Shown here one piece after another: positions 16,093-24,847 of a stretch of DNA of 64,000 nt. Position 1 is the stretch's first letter, and every line of letters starts with the position of its first letter. Position numbers and translations under genes: made by a program. The stretch covers positions 1 to 64,000 of the forward strand of contig NZ_JBFAZX010000006.1 of NCBI RefSeq assembly GCF_040689395.1. Direction: 5' to 3'. The notes under the pieces are model-generated. The model searched no databases. It saw only the letters and a list, made by a program, of their open reading frames with translations, and was not told where the DNA came from. This stretch comes from Dactylosporangium sp040689395. Lineage in GTDB: Bacteria > Actinomycetota > Actinomycetes > Mycobacteriales > Micromonosporaceae.

Positions 16093-17052
16093 GTGAGTGA
16101 GCAGCCAGTTCTGCGGGGATGGCGCGGCGAGGCCGCGGGGATTCCGCCGGTCCGCATCCCCGTCCCGTCCGTCGCCGCGGCGCCCACTTCCGCGGCCGGG
16201 GCGAGCGCCGAGCCGCCGGACGTCGAGCTGCAGGACGTCGAGCCGCAGGACGTCGAGCCGCAGGACGAGTTTCCGCTGTGGCCCATTACCGGCGCTGTCG
16301 CTCTGTACGAGACGCCGGCGCCGACCGGGGCGCCCGCCGTCATCGACGCCCTCGCGCACGAGACGGGCCGGACCGCGGTCCTGGACCACATCGCCGGGCG
16401 GCCGGAGCGCGGACGACCCGAATACAGGCGATCAGAGCGCTGGGGGTCGGAGAACGGTCGGCCCGACAACGGACGGGTGGAGCGGTGGCAGCCGCCGGCC
16501 ATGCGGCCGGTTGGCTGGCCGCGCGACGAGCGCCGGGCCGCACCCGTCCCGCGGCGCTCCCGGCGGATCCGGCCGGCGCGCGGGCCGCTGGCCGGCCTGA
16601 GCGCGATGCTGCTCGTGGCGCTGCTGGCCGGCTTCTTCGCGTGGACGAGCGCCGAGCCGTTCTGGCTGGACATGGGCCACGCGGTGCGCGGCACGGCGGA
16701 GATCACCTCCTGCCAGGGATCCGGCGTGCTGCGCCACTGCCTGGCCGAGTTCGCCGCGCCGGGGCACGAGCCGGTCGGCGGCGCGCGACTCATGGGCCTC
16801 GACGATGTGCCCGGCGCCTCGGTGGCCGCCGCGATGGTGCCCGGCGGCCGCGTCGCCTACGCCGGCGACCCGGCCGGGCTGCGGGTGCGGTGGGCGGTCG
16901 GGCTGGGCCTGGTCGCGCTGTGCGGCATCGCTCTGGCATGGCTCACCGGCGCGTGGCGCTTCGCCCGGCTGCGGGACCGCCTGACGGCGTGGACGCTGAC
17001 CGCCGCCGCGCCCCTGCTCCTGGGCGTGGGCATCGTCCTGGCCGCCTACTGA
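16093..17052 (+). CDS. Hypothetical membrane protein with disordered repeat-rich N-terminus
   Basis: This protein of about 319 residues is divergent from metG. The N-terminal ~170 residues are low-complexity: three copies of a DVEPQ-type pentapeptide encoded by a 15-bp tandem repeat (16219-16263), then Arg/Glu/Gly-rich repeats. Three hydrophobic helices follow, at about 177-200, 258-280 and 296-318. Between the first two lies a small extracytoplasmic-looking loop with Cys residues (ITSCQGSGVLRHCLAEFAAP). Open frame extends to 16000, but GTG at 16093 is chosen because upstream sequence overlaps the metG promoter region. No known family is recognised. Confidence 0.65.
   Translation: MSEQPVLRGWRGEAAGIPPVRIPVPSVAAAPTSAAGASAEPPDVELQDVEPQDVEPQDEFPLWPITGAVALYETPAPTGAPAVIDALAHETGRTAVLDHIAGRPERGRPEYRRSERWGSENGRPDNGRVERWQPPAMRPVGWPRDERRAAPVPRRSRRIRPARGPLAGLSAMLLVALLAGFFAWTSAEPFWLDMGHAVRGTAEITSCQGSGVLRHCLAEFAAPGHEPVGGARLMGLDDVPGASVAAAMVPGGRVAYAGDPAGLRVRWAVGLGLVALCGIALAWLTGAWRFARLRDRLTAWTLTAAAPLLLGVGIVLAAY
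16219..16266 (+). repeat. 15-bp tandem repeat, about three copies
   Basis: GACGTCGAGCYGCAG is repeated three times with one base change, encoding DVE(L/P)Q. It lies inside the membrane-protein gene at 16093-17052 and adds a short acidic tract. Confidence 0.85.
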
Positions 17053-17150
17053 GCCCCGGCCGGCCGCAGCCAGGCTTGGACCGCCGCCGCCCCTGGTCCT
17101 GGGCGTGACCATCGTCCTGGCCGCCTGCTGAGGCCCGGCCGGCCGGTCGC
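16991..17150 (+). repeat. Diverged tandem duplication of a gene 3' end
   Basis: The last ~60 bp of the 16093-17052 gene plus its downstream flank (about 16991-17070) recur at about 17077-17150. Both copies contain CTGGGCGTG, CATCGTCCTGGCCGCCT, the stop region CTGAG and the flank CCCGGCCGGCCG. The second copy has several substitutions and a 2-bp deletion and is not part of any gene. Confidence 0.75.
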
Positions 17151-17171
17151 AACCACGTGAGCGGCCAACCG

Positions 17172-17999
17172 CTACTTGTGGGCGATCACCGCCGCGTAGA
17201 CGTCCCGCTTGGCCAGGGTGTGGCGCTTGGCCACCTCCAGGGTCGCCTGTTTGCGGTCCACGCCGGCGGCGACCAGGGCGGCCACCTCCGCGGCCAGCGC
17301 CGCGTCGGACGGCCGCTCGGCGGCGACCGGCGGCGCGCCCGCCACCACCAGCGTGATCTCGCCGCGGGCCGTCTCGGCGTCGGCGGCCAGCAAGGCCAGC
17401 GTGCCGCGGCGGATCTCCTCGTACGTCTTCGTGAGCTCGCGGCACAGCGCGGCCGGGCGGTCATCGCCGAAGGCCAGCGCCATGTCCTGCAGCGTGTCGG
17501 CGATGCGGTGCGGCGACTCGAAGAAGACGAGCGTGCGCGGCTCGTCGGCGAGCGAGGCGAGGTAGGCGCGGCGCTCCCCCGGCTTGCGCGGCGGGAAGCC
17601 CTCGAAGCAGAACCGGTCGCAGGGCAGGCCGGAGACCGCGAGGGCGGTGACCACCGCGCTCGGGCCGGGGGCCGCGGTCACCGGCACGCCGCGGGCGATC
17701 GCCGCGCGGACCAGACGGAAGCCGGGGTCGGAGACGCTCGGCATGCCGCCGTCGGTGACCACGGCAACGGTCAGGCCCTGGGCCAGCAGGTCGGCCAGTT
17801 CGGGGGTGCGCCGGTCCTCGTTACCCTCGAAGTAGCTCACCAGCCGGCCGGTGATCTCCACCCCCAGGTGCTGGGCGAGGCGGCCCAGCCGGCGGGTGTC
17901 CTCGGCGGCGATCACGTCGGCCGTTTTTAGTGTTTCGCGCAGGCGCGGCGACGCATCGTCGGGATTTCCCAGCGGCGCTCCGAGCAGAATCAATGGCAC
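17172..17999 (-). CDS. rsmI: 16S rRNA (cytidine1402-2'-O)-methyltransferase
   Basis: This tetrapyrrole-methylase-fold SAM enzyme 2'-O-methylates C1402 in the ribosomal P site. Family motifs are LILLGAPLGNPDDASPR at the N-terminus, VIAAEDTRRLGRLAQHLGV, TDGGMPSVSDPG, AAPGPSAVVTAL and the GFPPRKPGERR stretch. The protein is about 275 residues from GTG 17999; a GTG at 18023 and a TTG at 18038 are in-frame alternatives, and none has a clear ribosome-binding site. It is divergent from the mannosyltransferase gene, an arrangement I recall also in mycobacteria. Confidence 0.93.
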   Translation of the reverse strand: MPLILLGAPLGNPDDASPRLRETLKTADVIAAEDTRRLGRLAQHLGVEITGRLVSYFEGNEDRRTPELADLLAQGLTVAVVTDGGMPSVSDPGFRLVRAAIARGVPVTAAPGPSAVVTALAVSGLPCDRFCFEGFPPRKPGERRAYLASLADEPRTLVFFESPHRIADTLQDMALAFGDDRPAALCRELTKTYEEIRRGTLALLAADAETARGEITLVVAGAPPVAAERPSDAALAAEVAALVAAGVDRKQATLEVAKRHTLAKRDVYAAVIAHK

Positions 18000-18037
18000 A
18001 TGTGCGATGGTGGCATCCCGCACCCTACGATCGCCCA

Positions 18038-19597
18038 ATGACCTCGGGTGTCCTGACGCAAGCTAGCGAGCCGGAGAGCCCCGCCGCCGCACCCGTGCGC
18101 GCGGTGCCCGATATCGTCCGCCGCCGGCTCGCCCCGCCGCCGCGCGGGGGCCTCAACTTCTGGCTCGTCGCCGCGCTGATCACCGGCATCGGGCTGCTCG
18201 TGCGCATGGTCAACCTCGCGCACCCGAAGGACGTGATCTTCGACGAGGTCTACTACGCCAACGAGGCCTGGGACCTGCTGCAGCGCGGTGTCGAGTGGAA
18301 CCCCGAGGACAACACCCCGCAATACGTCGTCCACCCGCCGCTGGGCAAATGGATGATCGGGATCGGCGAGCAGATCTTCGGGTACAACTCCTTCGGCTGG
18401 CGGATCTCGGCCGTCACGGTCGGCACCATCTCGATCCTGCTGATCATCATCGCCGCGTATCGCTTGTTCCGCTCCCCGATCCTGGCCGGCGTGGCCGGGC
18501 TGCTGATGTCGCTGGACGGCATGCACTTCGTGCTCTCGCGTGTGGCCCTGCTGGACATCTTCCTGATGTTCTGGATCGTGGTGGCGTTCTTCTTCCTGGT
18601 GCTCGACCGCGAGCAGCGCCGGGCCCGGCTGCTGAAACTGCTGGAGGACGGCTTCGACCCGCAGAAGCCGGGCGCGCGGGTGAAGCTCGGCTTCCGGTGG
18701 TACCGCCTGCTGAGCGCCGTCTCGCTCGGCCTCGCCTGCGGCGTCAAGTGGAGCGCCGTCTACTACGTGCTGATCTTCGCCGTCGCGATGGTGCTGTTCG
18801 ACATGAGCGCCCGCCGCAGCGCCGGGTTCAAGCACTGGGTCGCCGACGGAATCTGGGGCGACGGCGCCGGCTGGTTCCTGGCCACGTTCGCCGTCGCCGG
18901 GCTCGTGTACATCAACTGCTGGTGGGGCTGGTTCCTGTCGGACAACGGCTATTTCCGGCACTGGTACGCCGAGACCAACGGCCTGCCGCACGACCGGCTG
19001 ATCGACCCGCTGGTGAACCTGTGGCACTACCACGTGGAGGCCTACAACTTCCATACCACCTTGGACAAGCCGCACCAGTACCAGTCCTGGCCGTGGCAGT
19101 GGCTGCTGCTGGGCCGCCCGGTGGCGTTCTACTGGGACCAGTCCGGGTCGTGCGGCGCGGCCAGCTGCGCCTCGGAGATCCTGCTGCTCGGCACGCCGCT
19201 GCTGTGGTGGTCGTTCCTGCCCGCGCTCGTGGCGCTCGGCTGGCTCGGGTTCGCCCGCCGGGACGGCCGCGCCTGGCTGATCATGGCCGGCGCGCTGACC
19301 GGCATCCTGCCGTGGTTCAACGAGATGCCCGAGCACCGCACGATGTTCTACTTCTACGCCCTGCCGGCCGAGCCGTTCCTGGTCCTGGCCGTGGTCTACG
19401 TGCTCGGCGCGATCATCGGGCCGCCGCGACACCTGAAGCCGGCCAGTGACCACCGGCTGATCGGCTCGATCATCGCCGGGGCGTACGTGCTGCTCGTCGC
19501 CTCATGTTTCGCCTATTTCTACCCGATCTACTCAGGTATGGACATTACATATACGGAGTGGTTCTCCAGGATGTGGCTCGGGTCCCGATGGGTGTAG
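18038..19597 (+). CDS. pmt: Protein O-mannosyltransferase (polyprenyl-phosphate-mannose dependent)
   Basis: This 519-residue GT39-family (GT-C fold) membrane enzyme transfers mannose from polyprenyl-phosphate-mannose to secreted proteins. The first extracytoplasmic loop carries the catalytic DE pair (HPKDVIFDEVYYANEAWDLL), followed by VVHPPLGKWMIGIGE. There are about ten hydrophobic segments and the conserved WWGWF, HTTLDKPHQYQSWPWQWLLL and EMPEHRTMFYFYALP. It corresponds to mycobacterial Rv1002c. The ATG at 18038 lies a few bases from the divergent rsmI start region, so both probably have short or no leaders. It likely modifies secreted proteins such as those encoded at 42-52 kb. Confidence 0.92.
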   Translation: MTSGVLTQASEPESPAAAPVRAVPDIVRRRLAPPPRGGLNFWLVAALITGIGLLVRMVNLAHPKDVIFDEVYYANEAWDLLQRGVEWNPEDNTPQYVVHPPLGKWMIGIGEQIFGYNSFGWRISAVTVGTISILLIIIAAYRLFRSPILAGVAGLLMSLDGMHFVLSRVALLDIFLMFWIVVAFFFLVLDREQRRARLLKLLEDGFDPQKPGARVKLGFRWYRLLSAVSLGLACGVKWSAVYYVLIFAVAMVLFDMSARRSAGFKHWVADGIWGDGAGWFLATFAVAGLVYINCWWGWFLSDNGYFRHWYAETNGLPHDRLIDPLVNLWHYHVEAYNFHTTLDKPHQYQSWPWQWLLLGRPVAFYWDQSGSCGAASCASEILLLGTPLLWWSFLPALVALGWLGFARRDGRAWLIMAGALTGILPWFNEMPEHRTMFYFYALPAEPFLVLAVVYVLGAIIGPPRHLKPASDHRLIGSIIAGAYVLLVASCFAYFYPIYSGMDITYTEWFSRMWLGSRWV

Positions 19598-19663
19598 CCG
19601 CGGCGGCGGTAGCGGGTATCTCAAAGGTCGGCAAAAGGGCTGCCGCGAGACACGGAGGACAAC

Positions 19664-20155
19664 GTGCGGGCCAGACCCTCACCGCACCCGCCTGGCCACG
19701 ATGACATGGCCGCCGCGGCGGCGCTGGTCGACGCCGCCGGCCAGGCGCTCGTTCTCGTCACGAACGCGGCCAACGACGACTCGGGCGTGTCCGCGGCGCA
19801 GCTGCGGGTGCTCGCCGTGGTCGACCGGGCCGGTTCGGTCAACCTGACCCAGCTCGCCGTCGCCCTGCACACCGCGCCGTCCTCGGCGAGCCGGCTGTGC
19901 GACCGGCTGGAGGCCGCGGAGCTGCTGCGGCGCACCGCCGACGAGCGCGATCGCCGCGAGGTGTGGCTCGTGCTGACGCCCACGGCGCGCCGGCTGCTCG
20001 ACGGACTGAGCCGACGGCGGCAGGCGAGCATCGCCGCGGTGATGCGGCGGATGACCCCCGACGACCGAGCCGCGCTGCTGCAGGGCCTGTCGTCGTTCGC
20101 GCGCGCTGCCGGGATCCCGCTCACCGAGGACGGCCCGGCGGCTCAGGTGAGCTGA
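19664..20155 (+). CDS. MarR-family transcriptional regulator
   Basis: This 163-residue winged-helix protein has QLRVLAVVDRAGSVNLTQLA, the recognition helix region TAPSSASRLCDRLEAAELLR and the wing DERDRREVWLVLTPTARRLL, all as in MarR proteins. GTG at 19664 follows GGAGGA with good spacing. It is downstream of pmt on the same strand but 66 bp away, so it may have its own promoter. No ligand or target can be read from sequence. Confidence 0.85.
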   Translation: MRARPSPHPPGHDDMAAAAALVDAAGQALVLVTNAANDDSGVSAAQLRVLAVVDRAGSVNLTQLAVALHTAPSSASRLCDRLEAAELLRRTADERDRREVWLVLTPTARRLLDGLSRRRQASIAAVMRRMTPDDRAALLQGLSSFARAAGIPLTEDGPAAQVS

Positions 20156-20955
20156 CACCACCCGCCCACCACCGCCCACCACCCCGTCCGCCGACCATTC
20201 GCCGCCCTCGACGGTCCCCCGCGCCGCGCGGCGGTCACCGGGACCGTCGGCGGCTGCCGTGCGCTTGATGCGCATCGATCTTCGCCATCATGGGCCCGAT
20301 TCGCGATCATCGAGTGGTCGTCACCGGGCTGCCCGGCTGGCCGTTTTGCGGGCATATAAGCGTTCTTCATAATTGCAATTTGCAGATTGGCACGTGTTCG
20401 AGTAGATGAATGCCGATCTATGAGGAGTTTCACTGATGACAAGCTTGTAATTATAGGCAACTTCTAGCCCGAGCGCGGCCTTGCCCAGAGTAATGATCAG
20501 CATTAATCTGAGTAAGATGAGGCAAGACACGCCGAGTGACATCGGTAGCAGAGGCGGTTGCCCACCAGCCGGAGGCCCCCACGGGTGCGTTCATGGGCAT
20601 GACGGCCGGAGCACGGGCGATGCATGCCGTTGCCATCGTTACGATCCGTAATCGAGAGTCGCTCGACCGCAAGTCATGCCGACAGTAAAACCGGACGAAT
20701 ATCTCCTTTCAGTCCTCGACACGCGTACTCGGCGTTGGCCGCCGGCTTGCGATCAATTGATACATATCGAATGATGTAGCGTTCAACCACCGAACCTGGA
20801 GGGTCTTCCACGTCTACCCTGATCGATAATTCTGAATGAAGACCTCCACGAATCGCGGTTCGAGTTCTATGGTGTTCGACGCAGGCAGACGGCCAATCAC
20901 GCACGGGAAAGGTGCAGACCGGACACGTCGTAGACCCGCGGCTTCGGGAGTGACG
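20156..20955. other. Long AT-richer intergenic region upstream of the first LAL regulator
   Basis: About 800 bp without a supportable gene. From about 20340 to 20560 and again from 20680 to 20900 the base composition is much richer in A/T than the surrounding genes. Short frames here lack the usual GC-rich third positions. The stretch presumably holds the promoter of the regulator gene at 20956; no copy of the three-box element of the 24-33 kb cluster was seen. Confidence 0.5.
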
Positions 20956-23724
20956 GTGCATACCAGCCACCACGGCGAAACCACGCTTGACAGATTGGCG
21001 CACAACGACGCCGCCGAGCGGTTCCTCGGCTCGTCCGGCTGGACCGCGACGGTCCGGCCCCTGGAGGTGCGGCCGGCGCCGGCCATGGCGGAACTCGATC
21101 ACGGGGTTCCGGCGCTGCCTGGAGTACACCTGGAGCGGGGACGGCTGCTCGATCACCTGGACGCGGCGGTGGAGCACCCGGTGACCCTCATCTGTGCGCC
21201 CACCGGCTGGGGCAAGACCGTGCTCGCCACGTCGTGGCTGCACGCCGGACGAGCGCTTGGGCGCACCGCCTACGTGCGGTTCGAGCCCAACTGCGGACCG
21301 GCCGCCTGGCGGCAGCTCGCCGCCGCGCTCACCGCGGCGGGCATCGCGCTGGACCCGGCCGCCCACGCGTGGAGCGACCGTCTGCCCGGGCGCGCCGTGG
21401 TGGTCCTCGACGACCTGCACAACGTCACCAACCGCACGGTGCTGCGCCGGCTCGAGCGCCTGATGACCCGCCTCGGCGAGCGGATCAGCTTCCTGCTGCT
21501 GGCCCGCAACGAGCCGCCGCTGTCGCTGTACCGCTGGCGCGTGCGCAGTCAGCTCACCGAGCTGCGCGCCGACCACCTTGCCTTCGCCCAGGCCGAGATC
21601 GCCGGGCTCGCCGAGCGCTTCGACGTGCGACTTGCCCAGCACTTCCGGTATGCCCTGTGGCACGTGACCGAGGGCTGGCCCGCTGCGGTCGCGGTGGCGC
21701 TGTCGGCGATGGTCGGCCGGCACGAGCCGGAGCGGATCGTCATCGACCTGGTCGCCGGCGAGGCGGGGCTGAACGAGCAGGTCGGCCTGACCGAGTACGT
21801 GCAGCGGGAGATCCTCGCGCACATCGACCCGGACGTCTACGACGTCATGCTGCGCACGTCGATCGTCGAGACCGTCTGCCCCGGCCTGGTCGAGGCCCTC
21901 ACCGGCAGCCGCAACGGCGCCCGGCAGCTGGCCCAGGCCAGCCGGGCCAACGCGCTGGCCACCTTCTACGGCGGCTCGCACTCGTGGTATCGCTACCGCC
22001 GGCTGCTGCGCTCGGTGCTGCGCGTCGAGGTGCGCACCACGCTCGCGGCCGAGGAGCGCGGCCTGCACCGGGCGGCGGCCGGCTGGTACGCGGCGAACGG
22101 CCTGCCCCGCGACGCCGTCGTGCACGCCGTGCTCGGCGCGGACTGGGTGAGCGCGGAGCGATTATTCCTGCAGTACTGGCCGGAACTGTGCGGGTCGGGA
22201 CCGTGCGCGATGGCGCCTCGGACCGGCCCGCATCCTCCCGCGGACATCGCCGAGCGCCCGATGCTCGCCTTCGCGCTGGCCATCTGCTGCCGCGACACCG
22301 GCGACACGGCCAGCATGTCGACGTTCATCCGGCTGGGCGAGCGCGCGCTGGGCGAGTCGCCGGCGGCGCTCAACGCCGAGATCCTGGCCGCGATGCGGCT
22401 CGCGGAGGCGATGACGGTCGAGGACGGGGAGCGCGCGGGCGCCACCGCGATACGGCTGCTGCGGCGCACCGACGAGGCCGACGGCGAACACCTCTACGCC
22501 GACGCCGCGGACGCGGCCCGGGCGATCGGCTACCTCGCGCTGTCCCAGTCGTACACCGCCACCGGCCAGCTCGACGGCGCCGACACGGCGCTCGAGCAGG
22601 GCGCGGGGCTGGCCCGCAAGTCCGGCTTCAACCTGCTCGTCGTCCAGGCCAACCGGCAGCAGGCGCTGGTACACCTGCACCGCGGGCGGCTGTCGGCGGC
22701 TGCGGCCTGCGCGCGGCGGGTGCTCGACGGCAGCCGGGACGCGGGCATCAGCGAGTCGCGCAGCATCAGCTACGCCCGGCAGGTGCTGGCCGCGGTCTGC
22801 CGGTTGCGCGGCCAGCTCGACGAGGCCCGCTACCACCTGGACGAGAGCATCACCGCCGAGGTACCACCCGACCCGTACGGCTGGGTAAGCGGCTCGATCA
22901 GCCTCGCCCTGCTGCTGCACGACCAGGAGGATCTGGCGGGCGCCGCGGAGGCACTGGAGCCGCTGCTCGGCAGCCGGATCGGCACCATGCCTCCGGTCGC
23001 CGAGGTCACCACACGGGTGCTGCACGCCGACCTGTGCCTGGCCGAGGGCCGCCTGGACAAGGCCCGGGCCGTGCTCGACGAGGTCGCCCGCCAGTGGCCG
23101 GACGCCCCCGAAGTGGCCCTCGCGAGGGCCCGGCTGAGCATCGCCCAGGGGCGGCCAGCGGCGGCGGCGCGCACGCTCGAGGGCATCCTCAACCGGCAGC
23201 CCGACTCCCTCGTGACGGCGGTCGCGGCGGCGGTACTGCTGGCGCAGGCCCTCCGGCAACTCGGCGACCTCGTCGGCGCCACCGAGCAGATCGAGCACGC
23301 GCTGCGCCTGGCCGCGCCCGAGGGCATCAGGGGCCCGTTCCTCGGCCACGGCGCGTGGATCACCGAGCTGCTCGAGCCCCCGCCGCAGGTGACACAGGCG
23401 CCCGAGGCACACCGGCAGGTCGGGCCGCGCCCGCCCGACCCCCGTTCCGAGTCACCATCCGAGTCACCATCCGAGCCGTCGTCCGAGCCGTCGTCCGAGC
23501 CCCTGGCGGCCCCCGCCACGGGGCAGATCACCGAACCGCTGACCGAACGGGAGACGTTGGTGCTGCAATACCTGCGCAGCATGCTCTCGGTCGCCGAGAT
23601 CGCCACGGTGCTCAGCGTCTCGTCGAACACCGTCAAGACCCACGTCCGGCACGTCTACCGCAAGCTGGGGGTGAGCCGCCGGCGTGACGCGGTGCGCCGG
23701 GGAAGGGAGTTGAGCCTCATCTAG
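20956..23724 (+). CDS. LAL-type (MalT-like) LuxR-family regulator, copy 1
   Basis: This protein of about 922 residues has the STAND/LAL layout. A P-loop ATPase lies at the N-terminus (Walker A APTGWGKT near 81-88, with Ala replacing the first Gly as is common in LAL proteins; Walker B VVVLDDLH near 148-155). A long helical-repeat sensor region follows, then a LuxR HTH at 856-922 (ITEPLTERETLVLQYLRSML, then SNTVKTHVRHVYRKLGV). A Ser/Glu/Pro linker made of repeated SESP/SEPS units (12-bp DNA repeats near 23447-23500) precedes the HTH. GTG 20956 is chosen because it lies 5 nt after GGGAG and GC-rich codon use begins there; frame is open to 20836. Ligand unknown. Its HTH differs more than those of copies 2 and 3 do from each other. 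Confidence 0.85.
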   Translation: MHTSHHGETTLDRLAHNDAAERFLGSSGWTATVRPLEVRPAPAMAELDHGVPALPGVHLERGRLLDHLDAAVEHPVTLICAPTGWGKTVLATSWLHAGRALGRTAYVRFEPNCGPAAWRQLAAALTAAGIALDPAAHAWSDRLPGRAVVVLDDLHNVTNRTVLRRLERLMTRLGERISFLLLARNEPPLSLYRWRVRSQLTELRADHLAFAQAEIAGLAERFDVRLAQHFRYALWHVTEGWPAAVAVALSAMVGRHEPERIVIDLVAGEAGLNEQVGLTEYVQREILAHIDPDVYDVMLRTSIVETVCPGLVEALTGSRNGARQLAQASRANALATFYGGSHSWYRYRRLLRSVLRVEVRTTLAAEERGLHRAAAGWYAANGLPRDAVVHAVLGADWVSAERLFLQYWPELCGSGPCAMAPRTGPHPPADIAERPMLAFALAICCRDTGDTASMSTFIRLGERALGESPAALNAEILAAMRLAEAMTVEDGERAGATAIRLLRRTDEADGEHLYADAADAARAIGYLALSQSYTATGQLDGADTALEQGAGLARKSGFNLLVVQANRQQALVHLHRGRLSAAAACARRVLDGSRDAGISESRSISYARQVLAAVCRLRGQLDEARYHLDESITAEVPPDPYGWVSGSISLALLLHDQEDLAGAAEALEPLLGSRIGTMPPVAEVTTRVLHADLCLAEGRLDKARAVLDEVARQWPDAPEVALARARLSIAQGRPAAAARTLEGILNRQPDSLVTAVAAAVLLAQALRQLGDLVGATEQIEHALRLAAPEGIRGPFLGHGAWITELLEPPPQVTQAPEAHRQVGPRPPDPRSESPSESPSEPSSEPSSEPLAAPATGQITEPLTERETLVLQYLRSMLSVAEIATVLSVSSNTVKTHVRHVYRKLGVSRRRDAVRRGRELSLI

Positions 23725-23781
23725 GCTCTCACCCGCCTTAGGCGAGCCGCAGGGTGCCCCGGTGGAGACACGATATGCGAC

Positions 23782-24456
23782 ATGGCGATGGCGGTGCGGG
23801 AGCAGATCAACGGGGTCCGGGTGGGCGTGCGGTACGCCGTCGCGGACCACGCCTCCAACGTCGGGGGCGACTGGTATCTTTCCACCCCGCTGCCCGGCGG
23901 GGACGTGATGCTCGCGGTCGGCGACGTGATGGGCCACGGCCGGGCCGCCGCCGCGACGATGCGGCAGTTGCGCGCGGCCATGAGCCGGCTGGCGCTCGCG
24001 GGTGACGAGCCCGGTGCGATCCTCGCGGCGCTCAACCGGATGCTGTGCCGACGCCCGAACACCACGCTGGCGACCGCCGTCTGCGGCCGGTTCCGCCCAG
24101 CCGACCACTCGCTGACCTGGTCGCGTGCCGGGCACCTGCCGATTCTGCGGGCCACCGCCGCCGGGGTGAGCGCGCTGGCCCAGCCCTCCGGCATGGCGCT
24201 GGGCGTCGACCCGGCCGCCCGCTATGCCACGGCCCGCGTCACGGTCGATGCCGGCGACCTGCTGCTGATGTACACCGACGGCGTCGTCGAGCAGCGCGAC
24301 CGCGCCATCGACCAGGGCGTGCAGAGCCTCGTCGATGACGTCCGGCTCGCCATGCGCACCTCGGCGCCGGGCGAGCGGCTGCGCACCGCGCTCGACTTCG
24401 CCCACCGCAGCAACCCCGACGACGACGCCTGCCTGCTGGCCGCCGAGCCCGTGTAG
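23782..24456 (+). CDS. SpoIIE-type PP2C serine phosphatase
   Basis: This 224-residue stand-alone PPM phosphatase domain has the metal-binding motifs GGDWYL (28-33), VGDVMGHG (about 47-54), WSRAGHLPIL, LLLMYTDGVVEQRD and the C-terminal DDDACLLAAEP. Proteins of this kind (RsbU/SpoIIE) dephosphorylate anti-anti-sigma factors and so release alternative sigma factors. There is no sensor domain, so an upstream signal would come from a partner. It follows the first LAL regulator by 57 bp and may be cotranscribed. ATG at 23788 is an alternative start. Confidence 0.85.
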   Translation: MAMAVREQINGVRVGVRYAVADHASNVGGDWYLSTPLPGGDVMLAVGDVMGHGRAAAATMRQLRAAMSRLALAGDEPGAILAALNRMLCRRPNTTLATAVCGRFRPADHSLTWSRAGHLPILRATAAGVSALAQPSGMALGVDPAARYATARVTVDAGDLLLMYTDGVVEQRDRAIDQGVQSLVDDVRLAMRTSAPGERLRTALDFAHRSNPDDDACLLAAEPV

Positions 24457-24488
24457 CGCCGCCGGCCGCCGGTCCGCCACCCGGCCCT

Positions 24489-24534
24489 TCACCCATCGAG
24501 GGTGATCCCCATTCACCCGGCTCGCTCGAAAGAT
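24489..24534 (+). promoter_or_regulatory. Three-box element A plus -10, facing the first DUF7144 gene
   Basis: TCACCC (24489-24494), N5, GGGTGA (24500-24505), N7, TCACCC (24513-24518) is the perfect form of the element repeated across this cluster. The hexamer AAAGAT lies at 24529-24534. Expected transcription start is near 24541, on the plus strand. Confidence 0.75.
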
Positions 24535-24565
24535 GTTCTCAGGCACGACACGTTGCCGACTGAGG

Positions 24566-24690
24566 CAGGCGCCGATGTCCGGGAACCGGGGAGGCCGGGG
24601 GATCCACCCATGTCCGCGGGAGGGATCAACCGATGCCCCGCAACCGGCGCGGAGGGGTCTGCGCCGGTGTCCGGTGCCGCGGGCGGCGGG
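24566..24690 (+). ncRNA. Possible c-di-AMP (ydaO-like) riboswitch, weak candidate
   Basis: The predicted leader contains GCGCCGA followed by a CCGG-rich hairpin and GGGGGATCCACCC, which recall the conserved start of the ydaO/yuaA motif. The later conserved block (GTCAGCTAACC-like) is not clearly present, so this may be degenerate or coincidental. The 24744-24788 hairpin could be an expression platform. Confidence 0.2.
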
Positions 24691-24743
24691 ACCGGACACC
24701 ACGGGTCGGGCCTGTTCCGGGGGGAACAAGTAACGGGGGATAT

Positions 24744-24788
24744 AGGCCGTGCCGGTCTTCGGTCTTCGACCGGGGACCGGCACGGCCT
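24744..24788 (+). terminator. 14-bp hairpin in the leader of the DUF7144 gene
   Basis: AGGCCGTGCCGGTC and GACCGGCACGGCCT pair perfectly, with a second CGGTC/GACCG pairing inside the loop. There is no U-tract. It lies 59 bp upstream of the ATG and could attenuate or stabilise the transcript. Confidence 0.5.
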
Positions 24789-24847
24789 CACGCATTTCCC
24801 GGTGAATCAAGGATTTCCGCAGCTAACGCGAGGGAGAAGACGGGCGG

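Larger units (their letters stand above)
24457..24847. other. Intergenic region with promoter and long structured leader
   Basis: No gene is supportable in these 391 bp. They hold the three-box element at 24489-24518 with a -10-like AAAGAT (24529-24534), a leader of about 300 nt, a riboswitch-like stretch (about 24566-24690) and a 14-bp hairpin at 24744-24788. Confidence 0.6.

Noticed and set aside
23729..23745. TCACCC-N5-AGGCGA upstream of the SpoIIE phosphatase as another three-box element
   Set aside because: The second box has two mismatches, the third box at N7 is missing, and the sequence forms a simple hairpin (CGCC/GGCG). Not counted.
23464..24810. A minus-strand frame opposite the SpoIIE phosphatase
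   Set aside because: The plus strand shows all PP2C motifs; the minus frame is a shadow.
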